Shown piece after piece: positions 44,101-54,939 of a stretch of 64,000 bases of DNA. The notes under the pieces were generated by a model. It saw only the letters and a list, made by a program, of their open reading frames with translations. It was not told where the DNA came from and did not search any database. The translations under genes and the position numbers were made by a program. The number at the start of each line of letters is the position of its first letter. The first letter of the stretch is position 1. Location: contig NW_005179353.1 in assembly GCF_000350225.1 (NCBI RefSeq), forward strand, positions 186,001 to 250,000. Direction: 5' to 3'. Source of the DNA: Chondrus crispus. Its lineage: Eukaryota; Rhodophyta; Florideophyceae; Gigartinales; Gigartinaceae.

Positions 44101-44562
44101 CTACAGCGTCTGATACGTTTGTCGGAAGTGCGGCAAAAGCCGCTGGTTTGCTGCGGGTGTTCGTCTAATGGCGATGGTATTCCATGCTTCCATGGAGTTG
44201 CAGTGCTGTGCGAGAAGTATGGAACGGCTAAAATTCACCGCTTTATTGCGGAAAAGCATCTAGCCGCCAGATGGAGCGAGCTATATAAAGATGTATCGTT
44301 TACTCTACCATCCCAGTCAGAAGTTGATAGCGTAATATCACACGCAAAGGTTTCAGTCATCGCCGGGACTAACCTCACTATTCCCAAAGCATTGCCACCC
44401 CCGCGAGGGCGTCCGGTTAAAAATGCTGGTGTTCGCAGGAAGGGGCGGTTTGAGAGAGGTCCGGGGGCAAAGAAGAAGCGCGGTTATACGTGCGGTCTTT
44501 GTCTAAAAAAGGGTCATATCTCTCCGCAGTGTCAACTGCGTCAACTGTTTGGGAATCCCTAG
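41186..44562 (+). pseudogene. MULE transposase with N-terminal J-domain-like segment
   Basis: Cut-and-paste transposase. From the N terminus: J-domain-like part (Ala-Val-Arg-Lys-Ala-Phe-Arg-Arg-Leu-Ala-Ala-Leu-Val-His-Thr-Asp, 41381-41428, where a DnaJ would have His-Pro-Asp). Then a long Glu/Arg-rich charged helix (41600-41960), acidic linker, and a WRKY/FLYWCH-like zinc finger (Met-Lys-Cys...Cys-His and His...Cys, about 42705-42815). The DDE core is Ala-Asp-Ala-Ala-His...Tyr-Asp-Thr-Asn (about 43340-43425) and Val-Asp-Gln-Glu-Lys (43545). A SWIM finger Cys-Cys-Gly-Cys...Cys-Phe-His (44149-44200) and a CCHC knuckle (44488-44535) end it. Interrupted by TAA at 41489-41491, TAG at 43151-43153 and a one-base frame change in the A run near 43626. 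The start is unclear: the frame opens at 41186 without an ATG, and the pyrimidine-rich sequence before 41226 could be an intron end. Confidence 0.8.
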
Positions 44563-44659
44563 TTGTGGGAGGATGGTTCCAAATGCGAAGCTGTTGGGAT
44601 AGTTTCTAATGCGTATTGTAGCTTGTTTTCACGATGATTGTAAATGTGAGGGTTATAGA

Positions 44660-44764
44660 CCGTTTGAATATATCCTTCGGGATGATGATTGTCACCCCTA
44701 ATCTCACACATTCCGTTTGAATATATCCCTCGAGATGATGATTGTCACCCCTAATCTCACACAT
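44660..44764 (+). repeat. 52-bp tandem duplication in the MULE 3' end
   Basis: Two adjacent copies of CGTTTGAATATATCC followed by GATGATGATTGTCACCCC and CTAATCTCACACATT, differing at about two bases. Each carries one GTCACC motif. Confidence 0.8.
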
Positions 44765-45044
44765 TTTCCAATGACGCCCCATAGATGCACTCTGTCACCC
44801 TCTAAGCGCTGTGGAGGGGTGCAAAGTCACCTTCAAGCCCTGAAAGTCACCGTAGACTCCAAGCGGCATGGAAGAAATCACCCCCTCAAAAATATCTTGC
44901 TCCATTTTCACCCGTGGGGTGGTTAAATTCTGTGCGTGGTACCCTAGCAGCAGTACAGAAATTGGAAGTCACCTATATGGGAATCTGATTCTGCAAGCGA
45001 TCGCCCTGGATCTACAGCTTTTAGCCAAATTAAAATGCGAGTGC

Positions 45045-45446
45045 GTCGGGGTAAATCTTGCGACGGCGTGCTGCCCGGCGTGCAGTATGGATGTTACGCC
45101 ATACTGTAGCGCTCCCAGGTCCCCCTCTTTTGCGTTGCGATCCCTCGTCCCCCTGTGCTCATTTCAGGGACGGGACCCGGTTAGCGCGTGATGCGTTGCC
45201 TCACGTGCTTCTTTCTTCTCCTGGGGCGGGCGTTCGTCGCCGTCGCCACGCGCTTCTTCTGGCGACGTCCGTGTCGTCGGCTCTCCTCACGCGGGCAGTC
45301 TCCTCGCCGTCGCGGTCGCTCTTTGCCGACATCTCTCTTGTCGGCTCTTAGCACGAGTGGTTTTCGTCGCCGCTGCGCACCTCGACCGTTACGAAGAGGA
45401 TCGTACCTTTTTGGGCCGTCCGTACTGCCTGGTACTTGTGAGTGGC
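45045..45446. other. GC-rich locus with tandem repeats, right of the MULE
   Basis: Repeats the cores GCGGGCGTTCGTCG and GACGTCCGTGTCGTCGG seen at 40037-40450, near 45225-45290. No gene recognised. It ends at the 5' LTR of element C. Confidence 0.55.
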
Positions 45447-46566
45447 TGTAGTGCAATAAGGGGTTGCACAAGGGGGTGAAGGGAAAAGAAACTAAGTTGG
45501 AATGTGCATACGGTACTCCGGGATTAGGGGACACACGTGTGACTATTTGCACAGTTTTTATTTTAATTATTAATTTTATTTAGTCAATTAGTCAGTAGTA
45601 ATTTGGCTGACACTAGATTAGATCTAGGATCTAGCGCCGCGAGCTACTGTGGTGGCTCCGGCCGGGCGAGATATTTCTTAGCCCACTGGCCACCAAGTCA
45701 GTAAAGGTAGCCCTAGTTGCCGGAGTTGAATGTCGCCTTGGTCGAAGTCCGTCTCTACCGAGACGCTCTCTTTTACGTAAGCCTACGCCATCCTTCAGCG
45801 CTCGGGTGTCTTCTTCCTTTTTCCTTTATTTCCCTATCCTAATTTCCCTTAATCTTGAGTGTGGCCCCACGTTGCAGGATTGCGATCCGCAACGTGACGT
45901 CATTAGCCATCGGGCTTCTATGTGGGTGCACCAGTGGTGCATTTCTCAGAGTGGGTTCCATCGGAATCTGGTTGCGACCGATCCGGTGTTGGTACTTTTC
46001 CATCGGGTAGTACGAAGGTATAGCGCTGCTATTGTTGTCTGTTCCGTCGGAGGCTGTTGCGACGACGCCTTTGACGAAGATCTTATCCCTAATATATAAG
46101 ATAGCGATGGTTACATCGGAATCTGGTTGCGACCAATCCGGTGTTGGTACTTTGCCATCCGGCAGTACGACGGTGTAGCGCTGCTACGTTTTCTTCTTTC
46201 CCGACGGGCTACGTTGCGACGTCCCCGTCGAAGACCTTATCAAGGGTATAAGGTATCAAGGCGCTCCACGAGCATTGGAGTTACGACCCAGCGGGTTCGG
46301 TCTGCGTGGACACCCCGCACTCGGCGAGCATTTGCCTTTTCAAGTCTTTACCACACCTAGAATCCCAGGCCGCGCTTTTCTTCCTTTGCCCCCCTTTTTG
46401 GGATTCAAGCTACCGCGGGGCGCAGGCCCGCATAAAGGGAAAGGGAGCTCCGAACACTCCGTGGCATTGCGCCGCCCGCGGCTTTGGTTGTTTCGTTTGT
46501 TTGTTTATTTTCGGGCCGTGAGGGTCTTCCACCTTGCCCACAGCCTACCAGGCGCATTGCACCACA
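45447..46566 (+). repeat. 5' LTR of element C (L6, 1120 bp)
   Basis: TGTAGTGCAATAAGG...GCATTGCACCACA. Shares the CACTAGATTAGATCTAGGATC block, the AAGTCAGTAAAGGTA block and the CCATCGG-type internal repeats with the solo LTRs. It is followed by a primer-binding site, unlike the solo copies. Left flank is GTGGC. Confidence 0.8.
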
Positions 46567-46570
46567 ACAG

Positions 46571-46588
46571 TAGTCTCCCGACCTATAA
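46571..46588 (+). other. Primer-binding site of element C
   Basis: TAGTCTCCCGACCTATAA, four bases after the LTR. It differs from the A/B site at two positions, so the same tRNA primer is likely. Confidence 0.65.
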
Positions 46589-46639
46589 ATATGGGATCTA
46601 CAGTAAGACATCAGATTAAGGTAATCATTTCGAAGGGTC

Positions 46640-49600
46640 GCGTTTATTAAGAACGGGCCATGGCATCAAGCTAACCCCGGGACATCGGTCCCGGGATCAG
46701 AAGAGCTGGATCAGCTCAAGGGTCGAGGATCCCGCGAGGACCTCGCACGCCGATTCAAGCCAATTCGGCTTCCGATCCAGTTGTAGAAGATACCCATTCG
46801 GGGAAGCAGGTCGAGAAGAGCGACCTAGAAGAAAAACTGGCCAAGTTGGGCGAAGAAAATCGCCAGGAGACGAAGACTAAGTTCGACGACAAGCTGGGTA
46901 TTTTTAAGAGGCAACAGGAGTTGCTATAGTTCGAGTTCCACATTGCGCTGGAAGAGCTGACAGCTCGTGTGGTTCTCGTTGAGAATTTATTAACCGATGC
47001 GTGCAAGGGCCGCGATCCCGAGGTGCTCGACTGGCTGAAACTAGCCGCGAGAGAAGCGCAGCGAGACGCCAATCAGGCTTTGGAAACTGTAGTGCAATAC
47101 GCACCTGAAAGGGGGGTGAAAAGAAAGGAAAATATTTGGATATGAAAAGTAGTCCGGGTTGGGGGACACACGTGTGAATAATTGCACAGTTTTAATTTCT
47201 AATTATTTTATTTTATTTGCGTTAATTAGTTGGCATTAATTTTGCTGACACTAGATTAGATCTAGGATCTAGCGCCGCGAGCCACCGTAGTGGCTCCGGC
47301 GGGGCGATATATACCTTAGCCCTCTGGCCACCAAGTCAGTAAAGGTAACCTGAGTTGCCAGAGTTGAATATCGCCTTGATCGAAGTCCGTCTTTCCCAAG
47401 ACGCTCCCTTTTACCACAGATTACGTTAACCTTTGCGCTCGGGGGTTCCCTTTTCTTTTTCCTTTATTTCCCTATTATTTTCTATCTCTACCTCTATTTT
47501 TCCCTTAATTGTGTTGGTTCCACTGGAGTTGGTTGCGACGGATCCAGTGTAGGTGTTTTAGCCATCAGGCAACACGTTGTGTAGCGCGGCTACTGTTTCA
47601 AGTTCCGTCGGAAGGCTGTTGCAACGACGCCTACGTCAAAGGTCTTACTGTATAAGACAGAGTTGGTACCACCTACCGCGATTGCGATCGCGCTGGTGAG
47701 GGTGTTTTTAGCCATCGGGCAACACGTCGGTAGTAGCGCTGCTACACGGTTACGATCCCGTCGGGTAGTGCTGAACAAGCCCCCGTCGAAGACCTTGAAT
47801 TATACCCAAGGTGCTGAAGACGCTCGCCGAGCATTGGCCTTACAACACAGCGAACCGCGGTTACATTCTCGTAGATGAGCCCAACCCGCACTCGTCGAGC
47901 ACTCAAGTCTTCACAAGTCTCTACCACCATTATCCTCCCGGGCCGGGCATCTTTCCTTAACCCCCCGTCGGAGTTGAGCTACCGTGGGCTGCAAGCCCAC
48001 ACAAGGGGAAAGGTAGTCTCGAACGCTCCGTAGCGCGTGCCATCGGCAGTGGTTGTTGCTGTTGTTGTTTTTCTTCCTTTTGTTTGACTGTCGGACTGTG
48101 TTCCCGGCCTGCCAGTCACATTGCACTACAGAAACGCTGGCCAAGACAAGGGACAGCATCGATGAGAAGTTCGGCCGCGCCGCGCGACGACTCAAGGACC
48201 TTGAGCAAGCTGCAGGGCGGTCCGGACCAAGGTTCGATTCAGGGACGCTCGCCGATGGCGAACCCGAGGATCCAACGATGGAGGACAATTTAGTCCAAAA
48301 CGGGAACTCCAGGAGGAGAAGTTCCAAGTCGGCCAGAGGGCGAAAGAAGAAAAGTCACTTCGGTGACGGGCGAGAAAATTGCGACTCAAATTCGGAGTCG
48401 AATGTTTCCGCAGAAATGAGTGGTGACGACTCGTCGGACCACTAAAGGAATTCCGACCGGCGATCAGCAGAAGGGATTGGAATTTCATGAAATAAGAAGA
48501 CCTCCAGAAGAGGCGGAATTACGTCATCTGCCTCACGGAGAAATCCGGACGCAGAGCCAGAAGATATCGCGACGCTACGCGGACCGCGATGGGAGGGGTT
48601 GGAGGAGCTGAATCCGACCAACCGTCTCTTCAAGAAATTACTTTCGTATCATAAGTATCGTCTACGGAACCCGCAGGCCTACCTGTCGAGCTTCCGGCGA
48701 ACCGCCGCGCGAAAATCCGATGGGATATACAGCCGAAGGTGAAAAGGGAGAACACCTTCACAGGGGAAGACGGAGTCCTTGTTTTCGATTGTTTGGCCAA
48801 GCTGGTACAAAAATTCGACACGCAGGAGATGAATGAAGGTCAAGCGATCCGCTTGTTGCCCGAGTTCCTCGGCGGGATTGCCCTAAGACAGTACACCTCT
48901 GTGTCACAGACGGCCGGGTCCCATCGTGGGAAGGTTTTCGTCTGGCCGGAGGCTGTACAGTGGCTACTACGAAGTTTCGCCACTGACGAAGCGATCCGCC
49001 AAGCCGTACTCGCATTGCGAGAAGTCCAGCAGCGACCGTCTGAAGACGAGATGTAATTCTACATTCGTATGACAGACGCGAGCAATCGTTGCAGGAATGT
49101 TCATTCCATGGAAGAGCAGATGACGATGTTCATCGAAGGGCTTGACGCAAGTATCAAGCCGATGGTGTCCCAATATCGCTAGGATAACAGGGACGTCTCC
49201 TCCCTAAGATTGGTTAACTATGCAAAGGCCCACGGGTCAGCGAGCCGCTCAAGAGAAAAGAAGACCAAAAGGGTGACGATACAAGCACCAGTATCGCTGC
49301 GGACGGGAGCCAGCCGCAAGGGCGGGCCCCTATCCAGAAAGATTCGCGGCGCGACAAACCTGGCCGAGTCAATTTCTGGGTTAGAAGAACGGAGTTATGC
49401 GAGCCGGGACGGAACTAGTTATGGAAACGCGTTTATCGCCGAAGGCGATTTTATTGGAACATCGGATGGAAATGGATACGGAGAAGACTGTTCGGGCGAC
49501 GCGTCAACACTACCGACGCGCGCGTATACGGATGACTCGTATACGGAGGCCACAGATCCCGTGTTGGCATTTCAAGGGCGCGGTCACGCGCGGCGCCAAG

Positions 49601-49860
49601 AATTCCGATGGAGGACAAGGGTACGAATTTCCAAAGACCGGAATGGTCAGGAAGGCCTCCGGCCCGCGGGCCGTCGAGGCCGCCGTTCCCTCAGGAGACC
49701 CATGGCCTCATATGCTATCATTGCCATGCGAAGGGGCACGGGGCGCCCACGTGCCTGCTCTCGTTCCGAGAGATGCATCGAGTTCTAGGGAACTATGAAG
49801 CACTTTCCCCGATGGAGAGGCTGGGAATTCCGTCGACGAACTACCTGGAGGTGAAGCAAT
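46640..49860 (+). pseudogene. gag region of element C, split by solo LTR L5
   Basis: Charged helical N-terminal part on both sides of L5 (46780-47087 and 48136-48440), capsid-like part about 48630-49160. The CCHC zinc knuckle Cys-Tyr-His-Cys...Gly-His...Cys lies near 49705-49755. Much sequence divergence from the gags of A and B. Broken. Confidence 0.75.
47088..48130 (+). repeat. Solo ~1 kb LTR (L5), uninterrupted
   Basis: TGTAGTGCAATACGCACC...CACATTGCACTACA, 1043 bp, exact duplication GAAAC at 47083-47087 and 48131-48135. The best complete example of the family in the window. TATATAC at about 47309, CT-rich tract about 47445-47510, and repeated CCATC(A/G)GGCAACACG motifs near 47563 and 47713. 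It shows the empty B target site near 48034-48050. Confidence 0.9.
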
Positions 49861-50289
49861 GGTTCCAATCACAAACCGCGAGCACGCCAAGTGCGTCAGG
49901 GGAGGGTTCGAACCGAACTTCGGGAAGGCCGGTCGCAGGGCCATCGTCAGACGTGAGAAGAAACCCGCCGCGGCAGGGAAACTGATGAAGGGAACCTCAA
50001 ACAAGTTTGAAGGAGGGACATGTGTCGGCCGAACCATGTCCGGGACTTCGTCTCGTTCCCCGATCTTGGAGAAGGAGGTTGTTCCCGACGAGGAGGTAGT
50101 GGGAATTGTTGACAAGCCGAAAAAACCTGTACGGGTCAAGAAACTTTTGCGCAGAGGCAAGGACGACCCGTTGACAGAAGTCCGACGCCCCTGGTACAGG
50201 GTCAAGCGTAGGGAGTGTCCCGAGAAGATTCTAGTCCTTGCGAGGAAAAATTATAAGGTCTTCGCAGACATTGGACCGACGGTCTGGCT

Positions 50290-50600
50290 AATGAGCAACG
50301 TATTGTCCGTGTTGAACACTGGCGCTGCCCCGAACCTGATTCGAAAGTCGAAACTTCCCGAAGGTCTAGAAACTCTGGTCTCTTTTGGACCCACGCAGGA
50401 CATCGGGGATGCCAATAACAGGCCGCTTCGCACCGTTGGTACGATCAAGATGCCTGTGAGGCTTGGAAGATTTGTGGCTACAGCCGAATTTGTAGTATGC
50501 CGGAAACTCGCCGTGCCGCTAATTCTACGCGCGGACTACTGTGATCGGTTCATAGAAGCTATTTACTCTCGAAGGAAGAAGGCGGAGTTGGTGGAATTTT
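50290..50600 (+). pseudogene. Protease region of element C
   Basis: Val-Leu-Asn-Thr-Gly-Ala-Ala-Pro-Asn-Leu-Ile-Arg near 50310 and Val-Pro-Leu-Ile-Leu-Arg-Ala-Asp-Tyr near 50513 parallel the protease of element A. Confidence 0.7.
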
Positions 50601-51079
50601 CGGAGGTTCCGATTATGCGGAAATTCTCGCAGAGAAAAGGGAAACGGACTCTCGTTCAGAGATCGATCCCTGAACGAGATTCCATCTGCCTCGTCCTCTC
50701 GAGAGGACGAGGCAGATGTAAAAGGGAAAAGGATATCCCCAAAAGTGAAAGTGACTAAGGCGACGACGATTGAACCAAGGACGCAGCAAATAGTCCAATG
50801 TGTTTCAAAAAGAAACGGTCTCGCCGTGGTCCAGCCCTACTCGCCCCTGTACGACAGGCACGGGTTGGTGATTTCAAACGGGGTGGCTCAAGTGGAGCCT
50901 GACATGCCATTTCGCTTATTAGTGGCGAACTTTAGACCATATCCTGTCAGGGTTCAGAAGGGTCAAGTGGTAGCAGAGCTTCTGCCCCACCCAAGGACCG
51001 TGTTGGAAAGCAAGACCACAATCTGAGAAGTACTTGGAGTTCAAGAGAGTACAGAAGAAAATTTTATTATTTCTACCTC

Positions 51080-52210
51080 GCTGCCTAAGGGCGCCAGAAG
51101 AAGCACATCGTCGACTATCGGAAATTGAATGCAGTTACAGTTAAGGATACGTACCCCTTACCAAGGATGGACGAGTGTTTAGACTCGCTTGATGACACCA
51201 AAGTTTTTTCGGCGTTGGACGCTATTTCAGGGTATTGGCAGATGCCAATTCCAGAGAATGACCGTGACAAGACGGCCTTTTCATGTCATTCCGGTTTACA
51301 TCGATTCGAATGAATGCCCTTTGGGCTTCCAAATGCACCAGCGAGGTTTCAGAGAGCAATGGATATTCTGCTCTCGCATTTCCGTTGGAAATCTTGCTTA
51401 GTCTATTTAGACGACATCATTATCTTCAGCAAGTCTTGGGAGGAGCACATGATCCATGTTGAAGAAATCCTCTCAGTTCCGGAGAAAGCAGGAGTCAAGC
51501 TGAAGCCGCGCAACTGCGAATTTTTCGTTGAAAAATCAAGTATCTAGGCCATGTAGTACGGCCCGGCACGTTAGAAGTCGATGCCGCCCGCACCGCGGCC
51601 TTGAAACAAGTGAGGTACCCTCAAGCACAGCTGAGGAGCTTTCTCGGCTTGTGTAACGTGTATCGAAGATTTGTCGCACAGTACGCAAAAATCGCGCATC
51701 CGTTAAACCAACTGCTGAAGAAGGGACAACCGGTCCAAATCGCGGAGTTCAACGAACCGTGCAACGCAGCTTTCCATAAGCTCAAGGACGCCATTTTAGC
51801 ACCACCGGTGCTGGCGTTGCCAAGAAAGGACCTCCCGTATTCAATGGACACCGATGCGAGCGATTATAATATTGGGGCCGCGCTTTTTCAAACGCATCCG
51901 GATGCACAGCGTAGACCCATCGGGTTCTTTTCGATAACGATGGCTGCTGCCGAAAGGAATTATTCTGTATCCGAAAAAGATTGTTTGGCGGTCATTTGGG
52001 CCGTCCAGACCTTGAGACCGTATTTATCCCGGGAGCCCTTCATAGTGCATACCGACCACTCATCGTTGAGGTGGTTGATGAATGTAACGGACCCTAGTGG
52101 ACGTTTAATCCGATGGAGGGTACGCCTCTCGGAATTTGATTTTGAGATCAAATACAAGAAAGGAAAGGTCAACACGCAAGCAGACGCCTTGTCAAGGTTG
52201 TTGACCAAGG
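51080..52210 (+). pseudogene. Reverse transcriptase and RNase H region of element C
   Basis: RT blocks Lys-Asp-Thr-Tyr-Pro-Leu-Pro-Arg-Met-Asp (51145), Gly-Tyr-Trp-Gln-Met-Pro (51230), Met-Pro-Phe-Gly-Leu (51314) and catalytic Tyr-Leu-Asp-Asp (51401). RNase H has Asp-Thr-Asp-Ala-Ser-Asp-Tyr near 51849 and His-Thr-Asp-His-Ser-Ser near 52047. Matches the F remnant on the other strand. Broken. Confidence 0.85.
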
Positions 52211-52369
52211 GCGAAACTAGCAAAGACGTCGACGAGGGGATACCATGTTTCATGATGGAACAAGTGCAAGCCCTGGAGGACGAAGGCGAAGACTTTGAGC
52301 GGTTAGACGACCTCCTCGCTCTTGAAGGGAGGACCGCCTTGGATCGTCTCGATCAATTCCCAGCCATCG

Positions 52370-53600
52370 CTCCGGAGGAGCTTCTACGCGAGCAGGACGT
52401 CGACCCCTTCTGTATTCGGACTAAGGAGGAAATAAAAGAAGGAAGAACGAAGTCGTTCACAACGGAGGCCGAGGAATTTGAAGGAATTTTATGTCGAACC
52501 TCTGCGGAGTTCGTACAAGTGGTAATACCACAATCACTGAAGGACTGTGTCCTACGGTTGAGCCACTATGCTAAATTAGCAGGGCACCCAGGAGGCAGGA
52601 AACTGTATAAGACCTTGAGAAGATCGTTTTATTGCCCTACAATGGCGCTGGATTGCTACGCCGTAGCCAGGAATTGCGCGAATTGCGCGCGAGATAGAGT
52701 GAAGCTCAGGAAGAACGCGAAGGAGATGCAGCTGTTCACTCTGAACGCTCGATTGGAATTTGTCGCGATTGATGTACTCGGAGAGCTCATCACCACAATT
52801 CAGGGCAACCGGTACATTGTAGTGATCAGCGACCGCTATTTGAAGTTGATACGGACCGTACCGTTGAAGAAGATTTCCGCGGCGCGCATTGCGCAGGCCT
52901 TTGTACACAACTGGGTTTTCATTTATGGACCCCCTGCCAAGCTGCTGTCCGACCATGGCACGCAGTTCACAGCCAAGTACTTCCAGAATATTTGCCGAAT
53001 TCTTGACATCAGGAATATCTTTACGACTACCTACCACCCACAAGCCAACGGCTAAGCCGAGAGATTTAATCGGACTATATTGTCCGCGCTACGGAAGTAT
53101 ATCGGATACCATCCGTGTGATTGGGACTTGTTTAGCGATGCGGTGACGTTCGCCTACAACACACAAGTTCATCGAACTACGAACATCGCCCCATTTGAGC
53201 TGGTATTAGCTCGGGCACGGAGAAGCCTTGCGCTACAGGCGCAACCTCATTTGGAACAATTTGGTTCCCCGACAGCCTATTATCTAAAATGGCAATCATC
53301 GTTAGAGAGTGTGATGAAGACCGCGGACAAGAGCCTACGCAAGGAACAGCCGAGATATAAGCACAATTTCGATGCGAGACTTCGCAAGCCGAAGTACGAC
53401 ATACCCGTAGAGTCCTACGTGTTCCTTCGAAAGGAGCAAGGTACGGATACGGAACCGAAGCATAAGCTAGCACAAGTGGACACGGGTCCGTATGCAGTCA
53501 AGCAGTTAGACAAGAATACGATTGTCATCGCCATTGGTGATCAGGAGGAATGCGTTTCGCGAGATCGAGTAGAACTGGCCCCAAGTCCGATGAAACAAGC
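52370..53600 (+). pseudogene. Integrase region of element C, with GPY module
   Basis: HHCC: His-Tyr...Gly-His-Pro-Gly...Cys-Ala-Asn-Cys (52563-52690). Core: Ala-Ile-Asp-Val-Leu-Gly (52765), Ser-Asp-His-Gly-Thr-Gln-Phe (52950), followed by the His-Pro-Gln-Ala-Asn-Gly block. GPY module Thr-Gly-Pro-Tyr-Ala-Val-Lys near 53485. Broken. Confidence 0.82.
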
Positions 53601-53859
53601 GCCCACATCAGGTCTACATCAGGCCCTACAGTACCTAAGCGGACACGGGACAGATCAACGACGCGACGCGATGGAGAGTGAGGACGACCCTCACGCGCGG
53701 GCGCAGACACAAGAGATCGAGGAAAATTTAGTTAGTCGAAATCGGTCGGCGGAGATACCGCAAGACCTACAGCAGATAGTTAATTCAGAAGAGTTAGTGA
53801 CATCGCAGGATCGTCAGGAGGGGGAAGTAAGTAACCCCGGACGCGAGGGAAATGATAAG

Positions 53860-54025
53860 AACGCCGAGTATGTGATAGAGAAGATCATCGACTACGGGTA
53901 TCAAGGTAAGGAATTAATCCTCAAGGTGAAGTGGTATGGGTATGGGATGAAGGACGCGTGGGAACCGGCTGCGCAGTTACCGCGCAGCGCGGTTGTGAGA
54001 TATTTTCGGAATAAGAAGTTCCCCC
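53860..54025 (+). pseudogene. Chromodomain of element C
   Basis: Glu-Tyr-Val-Ile-Glu-Lys-Ile-Ile-Asp, Leu-Lys-Val-Lys-Trp-Tyr-Gly-Tyr, Trp-Glu-Pro and the closing helix Val-Val-Arg-Tyr-Phe-Arg-Asn-Lys-Lys. Close relatives in F (37785-37949) and E. Confidence 0.82.
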
Positions 54026-54347
54026 TGCCACCGCAGGCCGCGCGCCCTACCAGGGTGACCGTGACACCGACCGTGTCATTGGTCACCAATGACCGTTAAG
54101 TACTGCAGTGTCTCCGGCGAGGTATTGCGATTGTGATGGCATCGAAAGTGTTTTATAAGTTCGCACGAGTCGATGAATTTCCGCACCAATCCGGAACTAT
54201 GTCAATGGCTTTGTTTAACCGGGACGTGTGCACCATGGTGCATTTCTGGTCCAAATATGTCCACGGACAATAACAAATTTTGAGTCATTTCCACCATGTT
54301 GCTTTCCTCGTTAAAATGTCTGACTGTGTGCCTTTCTGAGACCGAAA

Positions 54348-54501
54348 TGTCATATGGTTTGTTTCAGGATAGCCATAGTCAGCCACACATGTCCACGTAA
54401 CACACGCATACACGCCGCTCGTCACACGACAGCGGCATCTGCCTCTTAAGGCGATCCGGCTTCGAGCGGACAATAAACGAGGTATCTTTCCTTGCACCAC
54501 A
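54348..54501 (+). repeat. 5' LTR of copia element H
   Basis: TGTCAT...CTTGCACCACA, shares about 110 bases (CATAGTCAGCCA, TGTCCACGTAACACACGC, GCGATCCGGCTTCGAGCGG) with the 3' LTR. AATAAA at 54473-54478 is a likely polyadenylation signal. The two LTRs differ in length in their 5' part. Confidence 0.7.
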
Positions 54502-54513
54502 GGTTATGGACCC
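54502..54513 (+). other. Primer-binding site of copia element H (half-tRNA type)
   Basis: GGTTATGGACCC directly after the LTR resembles the copia site that pairs with the cleaved anticodon half of initiator methionine tRNA, not with a tRNA 3' end. Confidence 0.6.
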
Positions 54514-54939
54514 GACATCGCAACCGCTGCCACACGCTCAACCCCTCTCACCACGACGCCCCCAACGTCACCACCAACTTCACAACTTACCCGCACCCAC
54601 CGACCGACAAAACAACACCCCAGATCTCGAGTACTGACCCCCGCCTCCGCTGCCCAGCGTCGAAGGCCCCAACCCAGATACGCCTCCACAACACAGTGTT
54701 GAGTGCGAAACAACCCCTCCCACCACACCCCCACTCCCGTCCCCCCACCAACCCCTTGAGTGCGAAGAATCCCCTCCCGCTGCCCCACGCCCCGACCAAA
54801 CACCGACCGCAATGGCTCAGGCAGGCCCATCCCCTTCTGACGAAGGAAAACGCATAGGATAACTACCTATCCTGCTACCAAACGAAACAATTACCACATA
54901 TGGTACCAAACAATCCAGGACATCGTCATAATCAACAAA

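Larger units (their letters stand above)
40908..45006 (+). mobile_element. Mutator-like DNA transposon (MULE)
   Basis: A transposase pseudogene (41186-44562) flanked by non-coding ends rich in the motif GTCACC or its complement. Candidate inverted ends are GCTTGCAGAATTAGA at 40911-40925 and the complement of TCTGATTCTGCAAGC near 44989-45003, matching at 14 of 15 bases. I could not find a clean 9-bp target duplication, so the outer limits are uncertain by up to ~150 bases. A near-direct repeat AATTAAAAGCGAG (about 40873) and AATTAAAATGCGAG (about 45030) lies outside. It is inserted in the tandem-repeat locus. Confidence 0.75.
45447..54347 (+). mobile_element. Ty3/gypsy element C with chromodomain, 5' LTR present, 3' end lost
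   Basis: 5' LTR 45447-46566 (a diverged member of the ~1 kb LTR family), primer-binding site, gag (split by solo LTR L5), protease, RT, RNase H, integrase, GPY module and chromodomain. After the chromodomain, about 54100-54347 shows nothing recognisable and the copia element begins. No 3' LTR, polypurine tract or antisense ORF was found. More than ten breaks, so old. It is the element that shows which internal genes go with the ~1 kb LTR family. Confidence 0.85.

Noticed and set aside
40873-45044. AATTAAAAGCGAG and AATTAAAATGCGAG as the MULE target duplication
   Set aside because: The two copies differ by an indel and are longer than the usual 9 bp; the adjoining ends are not good inverted repeats. 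Kept only as a remark.
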